Below are positions 8,301 through 12,433 of a DNA stretch of 12,433 bases, in pieces. Below the pieces are notes generated by a model. The model was not told the origin of the DNA. It saw only the letters and a program-made list of their open reading frames with translations, and searched no databases. Within the stretch, counting starts at the first letter, position 1. Every line of letters starts with the position of its first letter. Position numbers and translations under genes: made by a program. Source of the DNA: Microcaldota archaeon (lineage in GTDB: Archaea > Micrarchaeota > Micrarchaeia > Anstonellales > Bilamarchaeaceae); NCBI GenBank assembly GCA_030668565.1, contig DAOVFD010000022.1:1-12433 (forward strand), read 5' to 3'.

Positions 8301-8730
8301 CCGCACTTCTTATCGGTCCGGCATAATAAACCGCAACATAATCGCTTCCATCGGGATTCTTCTTTATCCTGACCCTGGCTATTCCTTCAGTGGGTGCAAC
8401 AAGCACACCTTCGGTTAGTATTCCCACACCGGTTCTCACCGCCTGCTCTATCAGGTATTCCCTGTTCGCCTTGAATATTTCTCCTGCAGCTATCCTCTTT
8501 GCGATTTCAAAGGCTATGTCAGTCCGTGAAATCCCGCTTGCCTCCATTTCCCTGATTATCCTGGCTATATTCGGCGGCCCCACAATGTTTTCAACCCGTG
8601 CTGCCACATCCGTTGTTATCCTTACCTCTACATCATCTGCCGGGTCATAACCTTTTTTTCTTGCCTCTGTGGCGACAGCATAAGCCTTTTGCAAGCCGTC
8701 TTTTAACATCCTCCCGTATTCGTCCATCAT
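5377..8730 (-). CDS. polC: DNA polymerase D large (catalytic) subunit DP2
   Basis: Catalytic subunit of PolD, the replicative polymerase of most archaea outside the Crenarchaeota; it works with the exonuclease subunit DP1, which is not in this window. At 1117 residues it is full length and intein-free. Visible landmarks are YYAGPIRSAGGTAAALSLVL (135-154), a CPVC pair (207, 210), a zinc-binding region with Cys632/635, 644/647, 657/660 and 670, the active-site RRNCDGDED (868-876) with Asp872 and Asp874 matching the two essential aspartates of Pyrococcus DP2, and a C-terminal zinc module with Cys1036/1039 and 1052/1055. The last eight residues, QMGLSDFL, form a PCNA-interacting peptide (QxxLxxFL). 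ATG 8730 is chosen over the in-frame GTG at 8739 because a TATA box lies about 25 bases before it; ATG 8727 is also possible. It heads a unit with the 164-aa and KaiC-like genes. Confidence 0.97.
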   Translation of the reverse strand: MMDEYGRMLKDGLQKAYAVATEARKKGYDPADDVEVRITTDVAARVENIVGPPNIARIIREMEASGISRTDIAFEIAKRIAAGEIFKANREYLIEQAVRTGVGILTEGVLVAPTEGIARVRIKKNPDGSDYVAVYYAGPIRSAGGTAAALSLVLADIARRTAGVGDYRATDSQVERYVEEIGVYEARVTHLQYYPPEEDIRTIVKNCPVCVNGDPTEEIEVSAYKGVPGVETDRVRGGIPLVICEGVALKAAKVLKYTRRLKLGWSWLEDIIKIKARADRIEIKPDNTYLDGLVAGRPVFSYPSVKGGFRLRYGRSETNGLMAKNVHVATMALLDGFLAYGTHMKIERPGKGCVVVPHNGIEPPVVKLFSGRVMKVRSVEDAEDIKNEVEEILFLGDLLSTYGDFLKSNHPLIPSGYCREIWEGELNEKGIPVPAGMDAQAAFEFSKNHDVPLHPDFTYPWHDLTPPEIKRLAEWIKNANLTFDGSKLKTLTMHMDKQAKRALEMLLVEHHVKDEKVILDGNAGYTVLASLGAIKDGKSDLSEFERKWNEEKEVLKLVNELSGIKIKAWAPTYIGARMGRPEKAKGREMAGKPNVLFPTGSFRNRSLSKQFRMLKEKDMDKTINIEVSRFRCEQCGRITFYRRCHECGGRAKEERICQKCGKAVESDIHCDMKTVQYDRRPVELITLFDKVKTDIGVMPEEIKGVKGLSNANRIPERLEKGFLRAKYGVYVFRDGTSRFDATDVTMTHFIPKEIGLSVSEARKLGYLKDHKGNELKDENQMVPLFPQDIILSESGAEYLMKVASFIDDMLINLYGIKPFYNIKRKEDLLGHLCLGLSPHTSASVICRITGFTKANVGYGHPYFHTAKRRNCDGDEDSIMLLLDALINFSRKYLNEKRGGTMDTPLVLTTRIEPKEVDDEAHCIELVSSYPPEFYKAAEKITPASDVKLKTVKNVLGTEEQYEFPVTHPGTVFSGGNTRTTYVKLETIPEKIATQFGLQERIRAVDKKDAADRLLMSHFIPDLYGNLRSYSRQTFRCVSCNTIYRRPPLSGRCTKCGGNLLLTINKGGIEKYLQISKGIAEKYELSDYTKQRLELIEKEIKCIFEDEKNKQMGLSDFL
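5380..5403 (-). other. C-terminal PIP box of DP2
   Basis: The final codons of polC encode QMGLSDFL, an exact QxxLxxFL match to the PCNA-interacting peptide consensus, placed at the extreme C-terminus as in other archaeal PolD large subunits. It should tether PolD to the sliding clamp. Confidence 0.75.
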
Positions 8731-8751
8731 AGATTCCACGCCTGAAAAAAA

Positions 8752-8759
8752 GTTATATC
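8752..8759 (-). promoter_or_regulatory. TATA box of polC
   Basis: GATATAAC on the minus strand is centred about 25 bases before ATG 8730. It predicts a leaderless transcript and decides the start against GTG 8739. Confidence 0.6.
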
Positions 8760-8774
8760 ACATTGGGCAGAACA

Positions 8775-8784
8775 TTTTTTAATT
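8775..8784 (+). promoter_or_regulatory. Weak TATA-like box of the PIN gene
   Basis: TTTTTTAATT is centred about 26 bases before ATG 8805. It is a poorer match than the others, but the distance fits. It lies back-to-back with the polC TATA box, about 24 bases away. Confidence 0.4.
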
Positions 8785-8804
8785 GGAACATTCTAATCAA
8801 AAGC

Positions 8805-9194
8805 ATGCCGCCCAGAGCAGTCATAATAGACACCAATTTTTTCCTTATTCCCTACCAGTTCAGGATAGATATTTTCACGGAACTCGAGTATCTCATAGAT
8901 ATGAACCATTACTTTGTGATAACCTCCAAAACGCTCAGGGAGCTTGGAAAGATAGTTGAAAACGCAGGAAAGAAAGGTGCGGGTGCAAGACTTGCCCTGA
9001 AAATCATAGACGCAAACAGAAACCGCATAGAAGTTATAGAATCAAACAAACCAGTGGACACGTGGATTGAGGATTATTCCGAAAAAACAGGAGCGATAGT
9101 CTGCACGAATGATATCAGACTTAAAAAGAAACTTAAAGATAACGGTATAAAAGTAATCTCGCTCAGGGGAAAAACGAAACTGGGGTACGTTTAA
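8805..9194 (+). CDS. Archaeal Fcf1/Utp24-like PIN-domain nuclease
   Basis: A 129-residue single PIN domain, the usual size for the archaeal Fcf1-like group. In eukaryotes Fcf1/Utp24 cuts pre-rRNA during small-subunit maturation; a similar RNA-processing role in archaea is the usual annotation but is inference here. The acidic active-site residues appear in the PIN order: Asp9 in IIDTNFF, Glu46 in SKTLREL, Asp85 in PVDTW, and Asp103 in CTNDIRL. The ending KVISLRGKTKLGYV is typical of the group. ATG 8805 is chosen because the reading frame above it offers only a TTG at 8763, the protein then begins just before the first PIN strand, and a TATA-like box fits. No antitoxin gene lies upstream, which argues against a VapC toxin. 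The next gene starts one base after its stop. Confidence 0.85.
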   Translation: MPPRAVIIDTNFFLIPYQFRIDIFTELEYLIDMNHYFVITSKTLRELGKIVENAGKKGAGARLALKIIDANRNRIEVIESNKPVDTWIEDYSEKTGAIVCTNDIRLKKKLKDNGIKVISLRGKTKLGYV

Positions 9195-9195
9195 A

Positions 9196-9522
9196 ATGGA
9201 AATAGGATTTATCGAAGTAATGCTCGCCTTCGTTATCGTTTTCGCAATCATTTTCATAATAATACTGCTTTTCTTTTTCAACAGGCCATACAGCTGCAAC
9301 AGGAAAGTGGAGGGGGACAAGACCGTTTTCACTCTGGATGCAAAAAAGGATATAGCAAATGTAGATATTCTGGGCAAATTCGGCAGAAATGAGAAGATAA
9401 ACTTCCAGAGGAAGGACATAAAGAAAGGCGAAAAAATAGAGTTTGTTTATCCCGCTTCAACAGAACCTGCTTCTGTTACTGTTGAGATTGAGAAGGGAAA
9501 TTCAAAGACGTTTGAGATTTAG
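9196..9522 (+). CDS. Small single-pass membrane protein, unknown function
   Basis: A 108-residue protein not recognised as any family. Residues 6-28 form one very hydrophobic helix (aliphatic, then a run of phenylalanines), followed by a soluble part of about 80 residues. That part alternates strand-like stretches (KTVFTLD, ANVDILGKFG, KIEFVYP, ASVTVEIE) and looks like a small beta domain. Acidic residues before the helix and Arg/Lys after it would put the C-terminal domain in the cytoplasm by the positive-inside rule, but an exported anchor cannot be excluded. The ATG lies one base after the PIN-gene stop, with only a weak, distant G-rich stretch upstream, so it is probably translated by coupling. 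Its last 47 bases overlap the opposing 392-residue gene. It may be the membrane partner of the PIN protein, which is inference from position. Confidence 0.75.
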   Translation: MEIGFIEVMLAFVIVFAIIFIIILLFFFNRPYSCNRKVEGDKTVFTLDAKKDIANVDILGKFGRNEKINFQRKDIKKGEKIEFVYPASTEPASVTVEIEKGNSKTFEI

Positions 9523-10654
9523 GTCCTCTTTCCGTTATCCCTTCTGCGGCTTTTTCAAAGCAGTAGACCGCCCTGTTGAATATTTTCCTCTCAATAAGTT
9601 TTGCCGCGCTTTTAAGATATCCGGCAGCTTTATGGTAATATTTGTCAGTTTCCTTTTCCATCTCTCTGGCAATATAAAGCGGGTTTCTGACCCTAAGGAG
9701 AAGCATATATTCTTTCACCAGTTTCCTTGCCTTTTTTTCCTCCCTCCATATCAGCGCTTCATACGCCCTGTCTATTTTTTTGTTGTTGTAACCTGCATCG
9801 AAAAGTTTCTTGCTCATCTCCCCGAGTTTCTCAGGTTTCATCTTTCTTTTGTTTTCAACGAGTTTTTCCAGCTCATCTGAAAACTTCAAATCGCGTAACC
9901 AGAGCGCTCTCATCTGGAAACCTTTCTTTTCTTTGTTGAGATAGCGCATCCAGTTTGATACGTTAAAGAGAACCCGTTCATCCCTTAGTTTCCTCAGGCC
10001 ATAACCCCTAAGGTTTGAATACTCCTTTATCGCTATTACTTCTCTGTCTCTCCAGTTTCCATATCTTGTCCTGAATGATACAATCTTTGCGCATGCCATT
10101 CCGATTTTTCTCCCATCAATCCTGTCTTCATCCTTTATGGCATCTTCCAGATAAGATATTGCGTATTTCAATTGTTCCCTTGAAAAAGTCTTTTTGGGTA
10201 TCCTTATTCCTTTCAATGATTTCAGTATAATTTTGATGTTCCTGATTGCCTCTTCTATTCCTTCCCTGTTCTTTCCTCCCCTGGCAAGTTTCAGGTTTTC
10301 AATACTTATGCTTTTGAGTATCCTGTCGTTTTTGTCCAGCTCCTTGACATATCCCTCTTCTATGTGCTTTGTCATTCTTACTGCGTGGTAAACGTCGGTG
10401 ATGACTATTGTTTTAGGACCCCTGCCATTTCTTCTAAAATGGACCCTGACGACTCCTTTGTAAGGCTCATAGATTCCCATGGAGTTCAGTCTTCTGGTAA
10501 GAACCCTGTTTCCCTCCTTGTCTATGCCCTCTCCCTGAAGTCCGCTGAATTTTGGTACAACACCCGCCCTCCTTCTTTTTCTCCAGACTTCCATCGCCGC
10601 TGCTGACCTTCTGGGACTTGGTTTTTTCTTTTCTTCACGGACAGTAGCACACAT
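9476..10654 (-). CDS. Unrecognised basic helical protein, 392 aa
   Basis: I do not recognise this protein. It is strongly basic throughout. Residues 1-35 are an Arg/Lys-rich tail (RKRRR at 25-29). Residues 36-105 hold a mixed segment with strand-like VVRVHFRR (68-75) and KTIVITDVYHAVRM (81-94). Residues 130-335 are largely charged helix. Residues 336-371 form a helix pair, YYHKAAGYLKSAAKLIE followed by NRAVYCFEKAAE, that closely resembles a tetratricopeptide repeat. The last 20 residues are a Ser/Gln tail. There is no signal peptide, membrane helix or catalytic motif. Charge and repeat suggest binding to nucleic acid or ribosomal particles, which is inference. ATG 10654 is supported by a TATA box about 26 bases upstream. 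It is divergent from pepQ and overlaps the small membrane-protein gene tail-to-tail by 47 bases. Confidence 0.85.
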   Translation of the reverse strand: MCATVREEKKKPSPRRSAAAMEVWRKRRRAGVVPKFSGLQGEGIDKEGNRVLTRRLNSMGIYEPYKGVVRVHFRRNGRGPKTIVITDVYHAVRMTKHIEEGYVKELDKNDRILKSISIENLKLARGGKNREGIEEAIRNIKIILKSLKGIRIPKKTFSREQLKYAISYLEDAIKDEDRIDGRKIGMACAKIVSFRTRYGNWRDREVIAIKEYSNLRGYGLRKLRDERVLFNVSNWMRYLNKEKKGFQMRALWLRDLKFSDELEKLVENKRKMKPEKLGEMSKKLFDAGYNNKKIDRAYEALIWREEKKARKLVKEYMLLLRVRNPLYIAREMEKETDKYYHKAAGYLKSAAKLIERKIFNRAVYCFEKAAEGITERGPKSQTSLNFPSQSQQ

Positions 10655-10676
10655 AATATCATAAATGGCGATAACT

Positions 10677-10684
10677 CTTTATAA
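10677..10684 (-). promoter_or_regulatory. TATA box of the 392-aa gene
   Basis: On the minus strand this region reads TTATAAAG, centred about 26 bases before ATG 10654, predicting a leaderless mRNA. Confidence 0.6.
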
Positions 10685-10687
10685 ACG

Positions 10688-10695
10688 TTTTATAT
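10688..10695 (+). promoter_or_regulatory. TATA-like box of pepQ
   Basis: TTTTATAT is centred about 27 bases before ATG 10719, which supports that start over the upstream in-frame ATG at 10665. Its centre is only about 11 bases from the oppositely directed TATA box of the 392-aa gene. Confidence 0.55.
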
Positions 10696-10718
10696 TCCTT
10701 CTTTTTGTTAATTATCCC

Positions 10719-11684
10719 ATGAAAAAAGAAACCATATTACTATACAGGGGGGAGACCCGCAATCCCAATTTCTATTATTTCTCAGGATTGGATATCAGCA
10801 ATTCATTTCTTCTGATGCAGGGCGGTAGGAAAAAGCTTCTTGTTTCCGAGCTTGAGGAGAAAGGGGCAAGAAAAGTGATGAAAAAGGGAGTTGTCGTCCT
10901 TGATGATTTCTTTCCTTACCTGAAAAAAGAACTGAAAGGAAAAAAAGTGAAGGTGGATGGCGGCAGACTTCCGGCAAGAATATTCGGGAAACTGGGTAAA
11001 TTCTGCAAACCTGCGGATGCTTCGGTCGAATTCTATACGAAAAGGATGGCAAAAAGAAAAGATGAGGTTGAAAAGATAAGAAAGGCAGCCAAAATAACAA
11101 ATGAGATGATCGATTCCCTCGAAGTTTCAAAAGGAATGACGGAAAATGAAGTCAAAAAACAGCTTCTGATAAATACCCTTGAAAAAGGCCTTGAACCCGC
11201 ATTCGAGCCGATAGTCGCTTCGGGCCCCAACACCGCAGTTCCGCATCACAGATGCACCGATAAAAAAATAGAGGATTTCGTCCTTGTGGATTATGGAGTT
11301 AAGGTCGGCCATTACTGTTCGGACATCACGAGGTGTTTTGCAGTAAGCCGAACAGAAGCTGCAGAGCGTGAAATGAATCTCTACCGCAGATTGCATGATG
11401 TTTTTGATTTGATTGTTGACGAAATACCTTCGCTTGAAAATGGAAAAGAACTGGCAGAGCTTTCTGAAAAGATTATGAAATATAAAGGACTTCCGAAAAT
11501 GATACACGCAGTAGGTCACGGCGTGGGGCTTGATGTTCATGAATTTCCCAGGTTAAATAAAAAATACAATGACAACATACTCGGAACTGTTTTTGCCCTT
11601 GAGCCTGCCGCCTATTTCAGGAGCTATGGGGCAAGGTTTGAGGAGACTGTTTACTATGACGGTAAAAAGGTGAGAATCCTATGA
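10719..11684 (+). CDS. pepQ: Xaa-Pro dipeptidase / aminopeptidase (M24 family)
   Basis: Cytoplasmic metallopeptidase of the pita-bread fold that cleaves the bond before proline in peptides. At 321 residues it has a short N-terminal creatinase-like domain (1-105, with NPNFYYFSGLDIS) and a full M24 domain. The five metal ligands are visible: Asp191 in LVDYG, Asp202 in CSDITRCF, His267 in HAVGHGVGLDVHEFP, Glu295 in FALEPAAYF and Glu308 in ARFEETV. The His176-His177 pair in VPHH is also as expected. ATG 10719 is preferred to ATG 10665 because of the TATA position and because the extra 18 residues would be hydrophobic and lie across the promoter. Whether it acts on dipeptides (PepQ) or longer peptides (PepP) cannot be told. 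It overlaps the DUF2085 gene by ATGA. Confidence 0.92.
   Translation: MKKETILLYRGETRNPNFYYFSGLDISNSFLLMQGGRKKLLVSELEEKGARKVMKKGVVVLDDFFPYLKKELKGKKVKVDGGRLPARIFGKLGKFCKPADASVEFYTKRMAKRKDEVEKIRKAAKITNEMIDSLEVSKGMTENEVKKQLLINTLEKGLEPAFEPIVASGPNTAVPHHRCTDKKIEDFVLVDYGVKVGHYCSDITRCFAVSRTEAAEREMNLYRRLHDVFDLIVDEIPSLENGKELAELSEKIMKYKGLPKMIHAVGHGVGLDVHEFPRLNKKYNDNILGTVFALEPAAYFRSYGARFEETVYYDGKKVRIL
11667..11674 (+). promoter_or_regulatory. Shine-Dalgarno of the DUF2085 gene
   Basis: AAGGTGAG inside the end of pepQ lies six bases before ATG 11681 and fixes that start. It shows the internal-gene pattern seen in the polC unit. Confidence 0.6.
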
Positions 11685-12268
11685 ACAATGAGGAAAAAGT
11701 TTACGTTTTGTACCTTGCAGTGACGTTTATCCTTTCGTTATCCCTATTTGCCGTTCCATTGATATCCTTTTCAGATGAGGAAACGGGTTCTGCGATGTAT
11801 GGTATTTTTTCTCCTCTCTGCCATCAGAAGCTCTCCCGTTCATATTGTATCTTCCATGATGAACTCGGTTATTACATAAATGACTGCACTCCGCAGAACG
11901 GCACCTTCGTTTCGGATGACAGGGAATTAATTTCAGCGGAACAAGATGGAAACCTGGGTTACAAGTTTCCGGTGTGCAGCAGGGATGTCGGGCTTTATGT
12001 CTTCCTTTTCTTCGGCGCACTCGTATATCCTTTGATAAGAAGGATAGAGGACCGGAATATCCCCCCAGCGATATATCTTATAATGGCAATACTACCTCTT
12101 GCACTTGATGGCACGGTCCAGTTTGTAACCGACCTTGGTTTCCTCCCTTTCATCTATGAGAGTACAAACATGATAAGATTTCTGACAGGAGCATTGGCCG
12201 GTTTCGCAGCTTCGTTCTACCTCATTCCCTTGCTTATAAATCTTTTTTCGGATTCTAAAACTCGTTGA
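11681..12268 (+). CDS. DUF2085 membrane protein
   Basis: A 195-residue integral membrane protein matching the DUF2085 pattern from memory: PLCHQKLSRSYC (45-56), then FPVCSRDVGLY (96-106), then a helix ending DGTVQ (143-147) and a C-terminal helix with the RFLTGALAG start (166-174). About four transmembrane helices are visible at 7-28, 103-120, 129-148 and 164-189. A polar loop of about 70 residues (30-100) carries Cys47, Cys56, Cys69 and Cys99, which could bind metal or form disulfides if outside. The family's function is unknown. The loop is longer than I would expect, with an acidic insertion around 66-92. It is translationally coupled to pepQ by an ATGA overlap plus a Shine-Dalgarno, and its last 14 bases overlap the opposing gene. 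Confidence 0.85.
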   Translation: MNNEEKVYVLYLAVTFILSLSLFAVPLISFSDEETGSAMYGIFSPLCHQKLSRSYCIFHDELGYYINDCTPQNGTFVSDDRELISAEQDGNLGYKFPVCSRDVGLYVFLFFGALVYPLIRRIEDRNIPPAIYLIMAILPLALDGTVQFVTDLGFLPFIYESTNMIRFLTGALAGFAASFYLIPLLINLFSDSKTR

Positions 12269-12433
12269 GGCTCCTCTGTTTGGCTTCGACAGCTTCTTTC
12301 TTGCCTTTTTCCTCAAGAATAAGTTCCCCGAAAACCCCATCATATCCGGGAAGCCAGCTCACTTCCTCTTTTTTCACTTTTATTATTCCCTCTGCAATCT
12401 CCGGGGTGGTCGCGAGTCTTACCTGGTCATCAT
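12255..12433 (-). CDS. C-terminal end of a probable endonuclease Q (PHP-family), 5' end outside window
   Basis: Only the last 58 residues are visible, in frame from the window edge. The segment EIAEGIIKV, then a charged stretch, then SWLPGYDGVFGELIL, recalls the end of archaeal endonuclease Q (a PHP-family phosphoesterase that nicks DNA 5' of deaminated bases), where an ...IA.GI..V... helix precedes PGYDGVYG. This is recall of a pattern, not a search. The extreme C-terminus is QRSLNEF, a QxxLxxF peptide that would suit PCNA binding, as reported for EndoQ. The catalytic PHP residues and start lie beyond base 12433. It is convergent with the DUF2085 gene and overlaps it by 14 bases. Confidence 0.6.
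   Translation of the reverse strand, partial: DDQVRLATTPEIAEGIIKVKKEEVSWLPGYDGVFGELILEEKGKKEAVEAKQRSLNEF
12258..12278 (-). other. Possible C-terminal PIP box
   Basis: The last seven residues of the probable EndoQ are QRSLNEF, matching QxxLxxF but lacking the usual final aromatic or leucine. It is plausible as a clamp-binding peptide because it is terminal and follows a charged linker. Confidence 0.45.

Noticed and set aside
5377..8730. Intein in polC
   Set aside because: DP2 genes often carry an intein near the catalytic aspartates, but RRNCDGDED is uninterrupted and the total length is that of an intein-free protein.
8805..9194. VapC toxin of a toxin-antitoxin pair
   Set aside because: No antitoxin-like gene precedes it; the upstream neighbour is divergent polC and the C-terminus fits the Fcf1-like group.
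9476..9541. PIP box in the tail of the 392-aa protein (SQTSLNFP)
   Set aside because: Only one residue separates Leu and Phe instead of two, there is no second aromatic, and it is not terminal; probably chance in a Ser/Gln tail.
9443..9880. Plus-strand open frame of 145 codons downstream of the small membrane protein
   Set aside because: Antisense to the 392-aa gene, with no signals and shadow-like Phe-rich composition.
12092..12343. Minus-strand open frame of 83 codons at the right end
   Set aside because: It runs in a different frame from the EndoQ-like tail and lies antisense to the DUF2085 gene; its translation has no motif.
1..12433. tRNA, rRNA, CRISPR, IS element or integration site
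   Set aside because: Non-coding gaps are all under about 80 bases and are accounted for by promoters and T tracts; no regularly spaced repeats, transposase or long inverted repeats were noticed by eye.

Overview
The window reads as a compact stretch of archaeal chromosome. It carries an archaeal-type (class I) CCA-adding enzyme, the large subunit DP2 of the archaeal replicative DNA polymerase D, a KaiC/RAD55-type ATPase, an archaeal Fcf1-like PIN protein and what appears to be the tail of endonuclease Q. PolD argues against a typical Crenarchaeon (Sulfolobus-like lineages lack it) and fits Euryarchaeota, DPANN or a related group. Tight packing, overlapping gene ends and many small orphan genes would suit a DPANN-like lineage, but that placement is inference. 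No gap between genes exceeds about 80 bases. I see no rRNA, tRNA, CRISPR array, insertion sequence or integration scar.

Layout: (1) 1-1036, minus: CCA tRNA nucleotidyltransferase, 3' end outside the window. (2) 1118-2404, plus: an uncharacterised helical-repeat (HEAT-like) protein, divergent from cca. (3) 2453-4167, plus: a two-gene unit of histidyl-tRNA synthetase and a small HisA-like half-barrel protein, joined by a 4-base ATGA overlap. (4) 8730-4145, minus: PolD large subunit, then a 164-residue conserved protein, then a KaiC-like ATPase, reading leftward and ending tail-to-tail with unit 3. (5) 8805-9522, plus: PIN-domain nuclease plus a small single-pass membrane protein. (6) 10654-9476, minus: an unrecognised basic 392-residue protein. 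(7) 10719-12268, plus: M24 Xaa-Pro peptidase plus a DUF2085 membrane protein, coupled by ATGA. (8) 12255-12433, minus: C-terminal end of a probable endonuclease Q.

Expression logic is unusually readable. Nearly every transcript-leading gene has an A/T-rich TATA-like box centred 23-28 bases before its ATG, the spacing expected for leaderless mRNAs. Several internal operon genes instead have a GGTGA-type Shine-Dalgarno. This pattern decides several starts: hisS at 2453 rather than an upstream GTG, polC at 8730 rather than an upstream GTG, the PIN gene at 8805 and pepQ at 10719.

Themes: tRNA maturation and charging (cca, hisS) and replication/repair (PolD and probable EndoQ, both ending in PCNA-binding-like peptides). 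There are also several orphan proteins. The most interesting are the KaiC plus 164-residue pair behind PolD, the HisA-like half barrel lacking the catalytic aspartate behind hisS, and the basic 392-residue protein.
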